DNA from: Megalopta genalis
Lineage: Eukaryota > Arthropoda > Insecta > Hymenoptera > Halictidae
Assembly: GCF_051020955.1 (NCBI RefSeq)
Contig: NW_027476093.1
Span: 3,429,001-3,493,000, forward strand
Length of the DNA stretch: 64,000 nt
Direction: 5' to 3'
How positions within the stretch are numbered: the stretch's first letter is position 1; each line of letters begins with the position of its first letter. Positions 14,453 to 30,000 of the stretch are shown here, in pieces. Below the pieces are notes generated by a model, which saw nothing but the letters and a program-made list of their open reading frames with translations, was not told the origin of the DNA and did no database searches. The position numbers were made by a program, and so were the translations under genes.

Positions 14453-17400
14453 CTAACAACGAACAACGAACAACGAACAACCAACAACAAACAACAAACA
14501 ACAAACAACAAACAACAAACAACGAAGAACAAACAACGAAGAACAAACAACAAACAACAAACAACAAACAACAAACAACAAACAACAAACAACAAACAAC
14601 AAACAACAAACAACAAACAACAAACAACAAACAACAAACAACAAACAACAAACAACAAACAACAAACAACAAACAACAAACAACAAACAACAAACAACAA
14701 ACAACAAACAACAAACAACAAACAAACAACAACAAACAACAAACAACAAACAACAAACAACAAACAACAAACAACAAACAACAAACAACAAACAACAAAC
14801 AACAAACAACAAACAACAAACAACAAACAACAAACAACAAACAACAAACAACAAACAACAAACAACAAACAACAAACAACAAACAACAAACAACAAACAA
14901 CAAACAACAAACAACAAACAACAAACAACAAACAACAAACAACAAACAACAAACAACAAACAACAAACAACAAACAACAAACAACAAACAACAAACAACA
15001 AACAACAAACAACAAACAACAAACAACAAACAACAAACAACAAACAACAAACAACAAACAACAAACAACAAACAACAAACAACAAACAACAAACAACAAA
15101 CAACAAACAACAAACAACAAACAACAAACAACAAACAACAAACAACAAACAACAAACAACAAACAACAAACAACAAACAACAAACAACAAACAACAAACA
15201 ACAAACAACAAACAACAAACAACAAACAACAAACAACAAACAACAAACAACAAACAACAAACAACAAACAACAAACAACAAACAACAAACAACAAACAAC
15301 AAACAACAAACAACAAACAACAAACAACAAACAACAAACAACAAACAACGAAGAACAAACAACGAAGAACAAACAACAAACAACGAAGAACAAACAACAA
15401 ACAACGAAGAACAAACAACAAACAACGAAGAACAAACAACAAACAACGAAGAACAAACAACAAACAACGAAGAACAAACAACAAACAACGAAGAACAAAC
15501 AACAAACAACGAAGAACAAACAACAAACAACGAAGAACAAACAAGAAACAACGAAGAACAAACAACAAACAACGAAGAACAAACAACAAACAACAAACAA
15601 CGAAGAACAAACAACAAACAACAAACAACGAAGAACAAACAACAAACAACGAAGAACAAACAACGAAGAACAAACAACAAACAACAAACAACAAACAACA
15701 AACAACAAACAACGAAGAACAAACAACGAAGAACAAACAACAAACAACAAACAACAAACAACAAACAACAAACAACAAACAACAAACAACAAACAACAAA
15801 CAACAAACAACAAACAACAAACAACAAACAACAAACAACAAACAACAAACAACAAACAACAAACAACAAACAACAAACAACAAACAACAAACAACAAACA
15901 ACAAACAACAAACAACAAACAACAAACAACAAACAACAAACAACAAACAACAAACAACAAACAACAAACAACAAACAACAAACAACAAACAACAAACAAC
16001 AAACAACAAACAACAAACAACAAACAACAAACAACAAACAACAAACAACAAACAACAAACAACAAACAACAAACAACAAACAACAAACAACAAACAACAA
16101 ACAACAAACAACAAACAACAAACAACAAACAACAAACAACAAACAACAAACAACAAACAACAAACAACAAACAACAAACAACAAACAACAAACAACAAAC
16201 AACAAACAACAAACAACAAACAACAAACAACAAACAACAAACAACAAACAACAAACAACAAACAACAAACAACAAACAACAAACAACAAACAACAAACAA
16301 CAAACAACAAACAACAAACAACAAACAACAAACAACAAACAACAAACAACAAACAACAAACAACAAACAACAAACAACAAACAACAAACAACAAACAACA
16401 AACAACAAACAACAAACAACAAACAACAAACAACAAACAACAAACAACAAACAACAAACAACAAACAACGAAGAACAAACAACGAAGAACAAACAACAAA
16501 CAACGAAGAACAAACAACAAACAACGAAGAACAAACAACAAACAACGAAGAACAAACAACAAACAACGAAGAACAAACAACAAACAACGAAGAACAAACA
16601 ACAAACAACGAAGAACAAACAACAAACAACGAAGAACAAACAACAAACAACGAAGAACAAACAAGAAACAACGAAGAACAAACAACAAACAACGAAGAAC
16701 AAACAACAAACAACAAACAACGAAGAACAAACAACAAACAACAAACAACGAAGAACAAACAACAAACAACGAAGAACATACAACAAACAACAAACAACAA
16801 ACAACAAACAACGAAGAACAAACAACGAAGAACAAACAACAAACAACGAAGAACAAACAACAAACAACGAAGAACAAACAACAAACAACGAAGAACAAAC
16901 AACAAACAACGAAGAACAAACAACAAACAACGAAGAACAAACAACAAACAACGAAGAACAAACAACAAACAACGAAGAACAAACAACAAACAACGAAGAA
17001 CAAACAACAAACAACGAAGAACAAACAAGAAACAACGAAGAACAAACAACAAACAACGAAGAACAAACAACAAACAACGAAGAACAAACAACAAACAACG
17101 AAGAACAAACAACAAACAACGAAGAACAAACAACAAACAACGAAGAACAAACAACAAACAACGAAGAACAAACAACAAACAACAAACAACGAAGAACAAA
17201 CAAAAAACAACAAACAACGAAGAACAAACAACAAACAACGAAGAACAAACAACAAACAACGAAGAACAAACAACAAACAACAAACAACGAAGAACAAACA
17301 ACAAACAACAAACAACGAAGAACAAACAACAAACAACAAACAACGAAGAACAAACAACAAACAACAAACAACGAAGAACAAACAACAAACAACAAACAAC

Positions 17401-18960
17401 GAAGAACAAACAACAAACAACAAACAACAAACAACAAAAAACGAAGAACAAACAACAAACAACGAAGAACAAACAACAAACAACAAACAACAAAGAACAA
17501 ACAACAAACAACAAACAACAAACAACGAAGAACAAACAACAAACAACAAACAACGAAGAACAAACAACAAACAACAAACAACGAAGAACAAACAACAAAC
17601 AACAAACAACGAAGAACAAACAACAAACAACAAACAACGAAGAACAAACAACAAACAACAAACAACGAAGAACAAACAACAAACAACGAAGAACAAACAA
17701 CAAACAACGAAGAACAAACAACAAAAAACGAAGAACAAACAACAAAAAACGAAGAACAAACACCAAACAACGAAGAACAAACAACAAACAACGATGAGCA
17801 AACAACAAACAACGAAGAACAAACAACAAACAACGAAGAACAAACAACAAACAACGAAGAACAAACAACAAACAACGAAGAACAAACAACAAACAACGAA
17901 GAACAAACAACAAACAACGAAGAACAAACAACAAACAACGAAGAACAAACAACAAACAACGAAGAACAAACAACGAAGAACAAACAACGAAGAACAAACA
18001 ACGAAGAACAAACAACGAAGAACAAACAACGAAGAACAAACAACGAAGAACAAACAACGAAGAACAAACAACGAAGAACAAACAACGAAGAACAAACAAC
18101 GAAGAACAAACAACGAAGAACAAACAACGAAGAACAAACAACGAAGAACAAACAACGAAGAACAAACAACGAAGAACAAACAACGAAGAACAAACAACGA
18201 AGAACAAACAACGAAGAACAAACAACGAAGAACAAACAACGAAGAACGAAGAACAAACAACGAAGAACAAACAACAAACAACGAAGAACGAAGAACGAAG
18301 AACGAAGAACGAACAACGAACAACGAACAACGAACAACGAACAACGAACAACGAACAACGAACAACGAACAACGAACAACGAACAACGAACAACGAACAA
18401 CGAACAACGAACAACGAACAACGAACAACGAACAACGAACAACGAACAACGAACCACAAGCAACAAGCAACAAGCAACGAACAACGAACAACGAACAACG
18501 AACAACGAACAACAAGCAACAAGCAACAAGCAACAAGCAACAAGCAACAAGCAACAAGCAACAAGCAACAAGCAACAAGCAACAACCAACAAGCAACAAG
18601 CAACAAGCAACAAGCAACAAGCAACAAGCAACAAGCAACAAGCAACAAGCAACAAGCAACAAGCAACAAGCAACAAGCAACAAGCAACAAGCAACAAGCA
18701 ACAAGCAACAAGCAACTAGCAACAAGCAACAAGCAACAAGCAACAAGCAACAAGCAACAAGCAACAAGCAACTAGCAACAAGCAACAAGCAACAAGCAAC
18801 AAGCAACAAGCAACAAGCAACAAACAACAAACAACGAACAACGAACAACGAACAACGAACAACGAACAACGAACAACGAACAACGAACAACCAACAACGA
18901 ACAACAAACAACGAACAACGAACAACAAACAACGAACAACGAACAACGAACAACAAACAA
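14453..18960. repeat. HOR copy 5 (d-type, 4,508 bp)
   Basis: CTAACAA head, two D units (14523, 14537), then A array 14544-15348 (115 units) interrupted near 14721-14737 by a swap in CAA/CAAA order that does not change the register. Mixed block 15349-15733, a second A array 15734-16468 (105 units), and a long mixed block 16469 to about 17960. That block ends in a d-specific variant: GATGAGC instead of GATGAAC (ATG at 17794). D-A array about 17960-18245, D units in series, B about 18308-18455 without the internal CCAC or CATC units, C about 18456-18825 with a CCAACAA unit near 18585 (d-specific). CTAGCAA at 18716 and 18772, short B to 18960. It pairs with copy 9. Confidence 0.91.
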
Positions 18961-21900
18961 CTAACAACGAACAACGAACAACGAACAACCAACAACAAAC
19001 AACAAACAACAAACAACGAAGAACAAACAACGAAGAACAAACAACAAACAACAAACAACAAACAACAAACAACAAACAACAAACAACAAACAACAAACAA
19101 CAAACAACAAACAACAAACAACAAACAACAAACAACAAACAACAAACAACAAACAACAAACAACAAACAACAAACAACAAACAACAAACAACAAACAACA
19201 AACAACAAACAACAAACAACAAACAACAAACAACAAACAACAAACAACAAACAACAAACAACAAACAACAAACAACAAACAACAAACAACAAACAACAAA
19301 CAACAAACAACAAACAACAAACAACAAACAACAAACAACAAACAACAAACAACAAACAACAAACAACAAACAACAAACAACAAACAACAAACAACAAACA
19401 ACAAACAACAAACAACAAACAACAAACAACAAACAACAAACAACAAACAACAAACAACAAACAACAAACAACAAACAACAAACAACAAACAACAAACAAC
19501 AAACAACAAACAACAAACAACAAACAACAAACAACAAACAACAAACAACAAACAACAAACAACAAACAACAAACAACAAACAACAAACAACAAACAACAA
19601 ACAACAAACAACAAACAACAAACAACAAACAACAAACAACAAACAACAAACAACAAACAACAAACAACAAACAACAAACAACAAACAACAAACAACAAAC
19701 AACAAACAACAAACAACAAACAACAAACAACAAACAACAAACAACAAACAACAAACAACAAACAACAAACAACAAACAACAAACAACAAACAACAAACAA
19801 CAAACAACAAACAACAAACAACAAACAACAAACAACAAACAACAAACAACAAACAACAAACAACAAACAACAAACAACGAAGAACAAACAACGAAGAACA
19901 AACAACAAACAACGAAGAACAAACAACAAACAACGAAGAACAAACAACAAACAACGAAGAACAAACAACAAACAACGAAGAACAAACAACAAACAACGAA
20001 GAACAAACAACAAACAACGAAGAACAAACAACAAACAACGAAGAACAAACAACAAACAACAAACAACGAAGAACAAACAACAAACAACAAACAACGAAGA
20101 ACAAACAACAAACAACGAAGAACATACAACAAACAACAAACAACAAACAACAAACAACGAAGAACAAACAACGAAGAACAAACAACAAACAACGAAGAAC
20201 AAACAACAAACAACGAAGAACAAACAACAAACAACGAAGAACAAACAACAAACAACGAAGAACAAACAACAAACAACGAAGAACAAACAACAAACAACGA
20301 AGAACAAACAACAAACAACGAAGAACAAACAACAAACAACGAAGAACAAACAACAAACAACGAAGAACAAACAAGAAACAACGAAGAACAAACAACAAAC
20401 AACGAAGAACAAACAACAAACAACGAAGAACAAACAACAAACAACGAAGAACAAACAACAAACAACGAAGAACAAACAACAAACAACGAAGAACAAACAA
20501 CAAACAACGAAGAACAAACAACAAACAACAAACAACGAAGAACAAACAAAAAACAACAAACAACGAAGAACAAACAACAAACAACGAAGAACAAACAACA
20601 AACAACGAAGAACAAACAACAAACAACAAACAACGAAGAACAAACAACAAACAACAAACAACGAAGAACAAACAACAAACAACAAACAACGAAGAACAAA
20701 CAACAAACAACAAACAACGAAGAACAAACAACAAACAACAAACAACAAACAACAAAGAACGAAGAACGAACAACAAACAACGAAGAACAAACAACAAACA
20801 ACAAACAACAAAGAACAAACAACAAACAACAAACAACAAACAACGAAGAACAAACAACAAACAACAAACAACGAAGAACAAACAACAAACAACAAACAAC
20901 GAAGAACAAACAACAAACAACAAACAACGAAGAACAAACAACAAACAACAAACAACGAAGAACAAACAACAAACAACAAACAACGAAGAACAAACAACAA
21001 ACAACGAAGAACAAACAACAAACAACGAAGAACAAACAACAAAAAACGAAGAACAAACAACAAAAAACGAAGAACAAACACCAAACAACGAAGAACAAAC
21101 AACAAACAACGATGAACAAACAACAAACAACGAAGAACAAACAACAAACAACGAAGAACAAACAACAAACAACGAAGAACAAACAACAAACAACGAAGAA
21201 CAAACAACAAACAACGAAGAACAAACAACAAACAACGAAGAACAAACAACAAACAACGAAGAACAAACAACAAACAACGAAGAACAAACAACAAACAACG
21301 AAGAACAAACAACAAACAACGAAGAACAAACAACGAAGAACAAACAACAAACAACAAACAACAAACAACAAACAACAAACAACAAACAACAAACAACAAA
21401 CAACAAACAACAAACAACAAACAACAAACAACAAACAACAAACAACAAACAACAAACAACAAACAACAAACAACAAACAACAAACAACAAACAACAAACA
21501 ACAAACAACAAACAACAAACAACAAACAACAAACAACAAACAACAAACAACAAACAACAAACAACAAACAACAAACAACAAACAACGAAGAACAAACAAC
21601 GAAGAACAAACAACAAACAACGAAGAACAAACAACAAACAACGAAGAACAAACAACAAACAACGAAGAACAAACAACAAACAACGAAGAACAAACAACAA
21701 ACAACGAAGAACAAACAACAAACAACGAAGAACAAACAACAAACAACGAAGAACAAACAACAAACAACAAACAACGAAGAACAAACAACAAACAACAAAC
21801 AACGAAGAACAAACAACAAACAACGAAGAACATACAACAAACAACAAACAACAAACAACAAACAACGAAGAACAAACAACGAAGAACAAACAACAAACAA

Positions 21901-24063
21901 CGAAGAACAAACAACAAACAACGAAGAACAAACAACAAACAACGAAGAACAAACAACAAACAACGAAGAACAAACAACAAACAACGAAGAACAAACAACA
22001 AACAACGAAGAACAAACAACAAACAACGAAGAACAAACAACAAACAACGAAGAACAAACAACAAACAACGAAGAACAAACAAGAAACAACGAAGAACAAA
22101 CAACAAACAACGAAGAACAAACAACAAACAACGAAGAACAAACAACAAACAACGAAGAACAAACAACAAACAACGAAGAACAAACAACAAACAACGAAGA
22201 ACAAACAACAAACAACGAAGAACAAACAACAAACAACAAACAACGAAGAACAAACAAAAAACAACAAACAACGAAGAACAAACAACAAACAACGAAGAAC
22301 AAACAACAAACAACGAAGAACAAACAACAAACAACAAACAACGAAGAACAAACAACAAACAACAAACAACGAAGAACAAACAACAAACAACAAACAACGA
22401 AGAACAAACAACAAACAACAAACAACGAAGAACAAACAACAAACAACAAACAACAAACAACAAAAAACGAAGAACAAACAACAAACAACGAAGAACAAAC
22501 AACAAACAACAAACAACAAAGAACAAACAACAAACAACAAACAACAAACAACGAAGAACAAACAACAAACAACAAACAACGAAGAACAAACAACAAACAA
22601 CAAACAACGAAGAACAAACAACAAACAACAAACAACGAAGAACAAACAACAAACAACAAACAACGAAGAACAAACAACAAACAACAAACAACGAAGAACA
22701 AACAACAAACAACGAAGAACAAACAACAAACAACGAAGAACAAACAACAAAAAACGAAGAACAAACAACAAAAAACGAAGAACAAACACCAAACAACGAA
22801 GAACAAACAACAAACAACGATGAACAAACAACAAACAACGAAGAACAAACAACAAACAACGAAGAACAAACAACAAACAACGAAGAACAAACAACAAACA
22901 ACGAAGAACAAACAACAAACAACGAAGAACAAACAACAAACAACGAAGAACAAACAACAAACAACGAAGAACAAACAACAAACAACGAAGAACAAACAAC
23001 AAACAACGAAGAACAAACAACAAACAACGAAGAACAAACAACGAAGAACAAACAACGAAGAACAAACAACGAAGAACAAACAACGAAGAACAAACAACGA
23101 AGAACAAACAACGAAGAACAAACAACGAAGAACAAACAACGAAGAACAAACAACGAAGAACAAACAACGAAGAACAAACAACGAAGAACAAACAACGAAG
23201 AACAAACAACGAAGAACAAACAACGAAGAACAAACAACGAAGAACAAACAACGAAGAACAAACAACGAAGAACAAACAACGAAGAACAAACAACGAAGAA
23301 CAAACAACGAAGAACAAACAACGAAGAACGAAGAACAAACAACAAACAACGAAGAACGAAGAACGAAGAACGAACAACGAACAACGAACAACGAACAACG
23401 AACAACGAACAACGAACAACGAACAACGAACAACGAACAACGAACAACGAACAACGAACCACGAACAACGAACAACGAACAACGAACAACGAACAACGAA
23501 CAACGAACAACGAACAACGAACAACGAACAACGAACAACGAACAACGAACAACGAACCACAAGCAACAAGCAACAAGCAACGAACAACGAACAACGAACA
23601 ACGAACAACGAACAACAAGCAACAAGCAACAAGCAACAAGCAACAAGCAACAAGCAACAAGCAACAAGCAACAAGCAACAAACAACAAGCAACAAGCAAC
23701 AAGCAACAAGCAACAAGCAACAAGCAACAAGCAACAAGCAACAAGCAACAAGCAACAAGCAACAAGCAACAAGCAACAAGCAACAAGCAACAAGCAACAA
23801 GCAACAAGCAACAAGCAACAAGCAACAAGCAACAAGCAACAAGCAACAAGCAACAAGCAACTAGCAACAAGCAACAAGCAACAAGCAACAAGCAACAAGC
23901 AACAAGCAACAAACAACAAACAACGAACAACGAACAACGAACAACGAACAACGAACAACGAACAACGAACAACGAACAACGAACAACGAACAACCAACAA
24001 CGAACAACAAACAACGAACAACGAACAACAAACAACGAACAACGAACAACGAACAACAAACAA
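18961..24063. repeat. HOR copy 6 (a-type, 5,103 bp)
   Basis: Same architecture as copy 2. Two head D units (19017, 19031), A array 19038-19877 of exactly 120 units, mixed block 1 from 19878 to 21340, second A array 21341-21585 (35 units), mixed block 2 from 21586 to about 23040. CGATGAA markers have their ATG at 21112 and 22820, 1,708 bp (244 units) apart, which marks the a-type internal duplication. D-A about 23040-23330, B about 23370-23555, C about 23556-23910 with one CTAGCAA at 23861, then short B. Of the 581-bp length difference from copy 2, 560 bp is the 80-unit contraction of the first A array. Confidence 0.92.
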
Positions 24064-27000
24064 CTAACAACGAACAACGAACAACGAACAACCAACAACA
24101 AACAACAAACAACAAACAACGAAGAACAAACAACGAAGAACAAACAACGAAGAACAAACAACAAACAACAAACAACAAACAACAAACAACAAACAACAAA
24201 CAACAAACAACAAACAACAAACAACAAACAACAAACAACAAACAACAAACAACAAACAACAAACAACAAACAACAAACAACAAACAACAAACAACAAACA
24301 ACAAACAACAAACAACAAACAACAAACAACAAACAACAAACAACAAACAACAAACAACAAACAACAAACAACAAACAACAAACAACAAACAACAAACAAC
24401 AAACAACAAACAACAAACAACAAACAACAAACAACAAACAACAAACAACAAACAACAAACAACAAACAACAAACAACAAACAACAAACAACAAACAACAA
24501 ACAACAAACAACAAACAACAAACAACAAACAACAAACAACAAACAACAAACAACAAACAACAAACAACAAACAACAAACAACAAACAACAAACAACAAAC
24601 AACAAACAACAAACAACAAACAACAAACAACAAACAACAAACAACAAACAACAAACAACAAACAACAAACAACAAACAACAAACAACAAACAACAAACAA
24701 CAAACAACAAACAACAAACAACAAACAACAAACAACAAACAACAAACAACAAACAACAAACAACAAACAACAAACAACAAACAACAAACAACAAACAACA
24801 AACAACAAACAACAAACAACAAACAACAAACAACAAACAACAAACAACAAACAACAAACAACAAACAACAAACAACAAACAACAAACAACAAACAACAAA
24901 CAACAAACAACAAACAACAAACAACAAACAACAAACAACAAACAACAAACAACAAACAACAAACAACAAACAACAAACAACAAACAACAAACAACAAACA
25001 ACAAACAACAAACAACAAACAACAAACAACAAACAACAAACAACAAACAACAAACAACAAACAACAAACAACAAACAACAAACAACAAACAACAAACAAC
25101 AAACAACAAACAACAAACAACAAACAACAAACAACAAACAACAAACAACAAACAACAAACAACAAACAACAAACAACAAACAACAAACAACAAACAACAA
25201 ACAACAAACAACAAACAACAAACAACAAACAACAAACAACAAACAACAAACAACAAACAACAAACAACAAACAACAAACAACAAACAACAAACAACAAAC
25301 AACAAACAACAAACAACAAACAACAAACAACAAACAACAAACAACAAACAACAAACAACAAACAACAAACAACAAACAACAAACAACAAACAAGAAACAA
25401 CAAACAACAAACAACAAACAACAAACAACAAACAACAAACAACAAACAACAAACAACAAACAACAAACAACAAACAACAAACAACAAACAACAAACAACA
25501 AACAACAAACAACAAACAACAAACAACAAACAACAAACAACAAACAACAAACAACAAACAACAAACAACAAACAACAAACAACAAACAACAAACAACAAA
25601 CAACAAACAACAAACAACAAACAACGAAGAACAAACAACAAACAACAAACAACGAAGAACAAACAACAAACAACAAACAACGAAGAACAAACAACAAACA
25701 ACAAACAACGAAGAACAAACAACAAACAACAAACAACGAAGAACAAACAACAAACAACAAACAACGAAGAACAAACAACAAACAACGAAGAACAAACAAC
25801 AAACAACGAAGAACAAACAACAAAAAACGAAGAACAAACAACAAAAAACGAAGAACAAACACCAAACAACGAAGAACAAACAACAAACAACGATGAACAA
25901 ACAACAAACAACGAAGAACAAACAACAAACAACGAAGAACAAACAACAAACAACGAAGAACAAACAACAAACAACGAAGAACAAACAACAAACAACGAAG
26001 AACAAACAACAAACAACGAAGAACAAACAACAAACAACGAAGAACAAACAACAAACAACGAAGAACAAACAACGAAGAACAAACAACGAAGAACAAACAA
26101 CGAAGAACAAACAACGAAGAACAAACAACGAAGAACAAACAACGAAGAACAAACAACGAAGAACAAACAACGAAGAACAAACAACGAAGAACAAACAACG
26201 AAGAACAAACAACGAAGAACAAACAACGAAGAACAAACAACGAAGAACAAACAACGAAGAACAAACAACGAAGAACAAACAACGAAGAACAAACAACGAA
26301 GAACAAACAACGAAGAACAAACAACGAAGAACAAACAACGAAGAACGAAGAACAAACAACGAAGAACAAACAACAAACAACGAAGAACGAAGAACGAAGA
26401 ACGAACAACGAACAACGAACAACGAACAACGAACAACGAACAACGAACAACGAACAACGAACAACGAACAACGAACAACGAACAACGAACAACGAACCAC
26501 GAACAACGAACAACGAACAACGAACAACGAACAACGAACAACGAACAACGAACAACGAACAACGAACAACGAACAACGAACAACGAACAACGAACCACAA
26601 GCAACAAGCAACAAGCAACGAACAACGAACAACGAACAACGAACAACAAGCAACAAGCAACAAGCAACAAGCAACAAGCAACAAGCAACAAGCAACAAGC
26701 AACAAGCAACAAGCAACAAGCAACAAACAACAAGCAACAAGCAACAAGCAACAAGCAACAAGCAACAAGCAACAAGCAACAAGCAACAAGCAACAAGCAA
26801 CAAGCAACAAGCAACAAGCAACAAGCAACTAGCAACAAGCAACAAGCAACAAGCAACAAGCAACAAGCAACAAGCAACAAGCAACTAGCAACAAGCAACA
26901 AGCAACAAGCAACAAGCAACAAGCAACGAACAACGAACAACAAACAACGAACAACGAACAACGAACAACGAACAACGAACAACGAACAACGAACAACGAA

Positions 27001-27080
27001 CAACGAACAACCAACAACGAACAACAAACAACGAACAACGAACAACAAACAACGAACAACGAACAACGAACAACAAACAA
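24064..27080. repeat. HOR copy 7 (b-type, 3,017 bp)
   Basis: Three head D units (24120, 24134, 24148) as in copy 3. A array 24155-25624 is 210 units with one GAAACAA variant near 25393. Mixed block 25625 to about 26075 with one CGATGAA (ATG at 25893), D-A about 26075-26345, D-D stretch, B about 26402-26595, C about 26596-26925 with CTAGCAA at 26829 and 26885, and short B to 27080. The CGATGAA of copies 3 and 7 lie 17,073 bp apart, an exact multiple of 7. Confidence 0.92.
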
Positions 27081-30000
27081 CTAACAACGAACAACGAACA
27101 ACGAACAACGAAGAACAAACAACAAACAACAAACAACGAAGAACAAACAACAAACAACAAACAACAAACAACAAACAACAAACAACAAACAACAAACAAC
27201 AAACAACAAACAACAAACAACAAACAACAAACAACAAACAACAACAACAAACAACAAACAACAAACAACAAACAACAAACAACAAACAACAACAACAAAC
27301 AACAAACAACAACACAAACAACAAACAACAAACAACAAACAACAAACAACAAACAACAAACAACAAACAACAAACAACAAACAACAAACAACAAACAACA
27401 AACAACAAACAACAAACAACAACAACAACAACAAACAACAAACAACAAACAACAAACAACAAACAACAAACAACAAACAACAAACAACAAACAACAAACA
27501 ACAAACAACAAACAACACAACAACAAACAACAAACAACAAACAACAAACAACAAACAACAAACAACAAACAACAAACAACAAACAACAAACAACAAACAA
27601 CAAACAACAAACAACAACAACAAACAACAAACAACAAACAACAAACAACAAACAACAACAACAAACAACAAACAACAAACAACAAACAACAAACAACAAA
27701 CAACAAACAACAAACAACAACAACAACAAACAACAAACAACAAACAACAAAACAACAAACAACAAACAACAAACAACAAACAACAACAACAAACAACAAA
27801 CAACAAACAACAAACAACAACAACAAACAACAAACAACAAACAACAAACAACAAACAACAAACAACAAACAACAAACAACAAACAACAAACAACAAACAA
27901 CAAACAACAAACAACAAACAACAAACAACAAATCAACAAACAACAAACAACAAACAACAAACAACAAACAACAAACAACAAACAACAAACAACAAACAAC
28001 AAACAACAAACAACAAACAACAAACAACAAACAACAAACAACAAACAACAAACAACAAACAACAAACAACAAACAACAAACAACAAACAACAAACAACAA
28101 ACAACAAACAACAAACAACAAACAACAAACAACAAACAACAAACAACAAACAACAAACAACAAACAACAAACAACAAACAACAAACAACAAACAACAAAC
28201 AACAAACAACAAACAACAAACAACAAACAACAAACAACAAACAACAAACAACAAACAACAAACAACAAACAACAAACAACAAACAACAAACAACAAACAA
28301 CAAACAACAAACAACAAACAACAAACAACAAACAACAAACAACAAACAACAAACAACAAACAACAAACAACAAACAACAAACAACAAACAACAAACAACA
28401 AACAACAAACAACAAACAACAAACAACAAACAACAAACAACAAACAACAAACAACAAACAACAAACAACAAACAACAAACAACAAACAACAAACAACAAA
28501 CAACAAACAACAAACAACAAACAACAAACAACAAACAACAAACAACAAACAACAAACAACAAACAACAAACAACAAACAACAAACAACAAACAACAAACA
28601 ACAAACAACAAACAACAAACAACAAACAACAAACAACAAACAACAAACAACAAACAACAAACAACAAACAACAAACAACAAACAACAAACAACAAACAAC
28701 AAACAACAAACAACAAACAACAAACAACAAACAACAAACAACAAACAACAAACAACAAACAACAAACAACAAACAACAAACAACAAACAACAAACAACAA
28801 ACAACAAACAACAAACAACAAACAACAAACAACAAACAACAAACAACAAACAACAAACAACAAACAACAAACAACAAACAACAAACAACAAACAACAAAC
28901 AACAAACAACAAACAACAAACAACAAACAACAAACAACAAACAACAAACAACAAACAACAAACAACAAACAACAAACAACAAACAACAAACAACAAACAA
29001 CAAACAACAAACAACAAACAACAAACAACAAACAACAAACAACAAACAACAAACAACAAACAACAAACAACAAACAACAAACAACAAACAACAAACAACA
29101 AACAACAAACAACAAACAACAAACAACAAACAACAAACAACAAACAACAAACAACAAACAACAAACAACAAACAACAAACAACAAACAACAAACAACAAA
29201 CAACAAACAACAAACAACAAACAACAAACAACAAACAACAAACAACAAACAACAAACAACAAACAACAAACAACAAACAACAAACAACAAACAACAAACA
29301 ACAAACAACAAACAACAAACAACAAACAACAAACAACAAACAACAAACAACAAACAACAAACAACAAACAACAAACAACAAACAACAAACAACAAACAAC
29401 AAACAACAAACAACAAACAACAAACAACAAACAACAAACAACAAACAACAAACAACAAACAACAAACAACAAACAACAAACAACAAACAACAAACAACAA
29501 ACAACAAACAACAAACAACAAACAACAAACAACAAACAACAAACAACAAACAACAAACAACAAACAACAAACAACAAACAACAAACAACAAACAACAAAC
29601 AACAAACAACAAACAACAAACAACAAACAACAAACAACAAACAACAAACAACAAACAACAAACAACAAACAACAAACAACAAACAACAAACAACAAACAA
29701 CAAACAACAAACAACAAACAACAAACAACAAACAACAAACAACAAACAACAAACAACAAACAACAAACAACAAACAACAAACAACAAACAACAAACAACA
29801 AACAACAAACAACAAACAACAAACAACAAACAACAAACAACAAACAACAAACAACAAACAACAAACAACAAACAACAAACAACAAACAACAAACAACAAA
29901 CAACAAACAACAAACAACAAACAACAAACAACAAACAACAAACAACAAACAACAAACAACAAACAACAAACAACAAACAACAAACAACAAACAACAAACA

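Noticed and set aside
17794..25896. Open frame of 2,700 codons on the + strand starting at ATG, Q/N/T-rich
   Set aside because: The ATG comes from the CGATGAGC variant of one repeat unit. The same frame type starts at every CGATGAA unit. It crosses several HOR boundaries, which a gene would not do.
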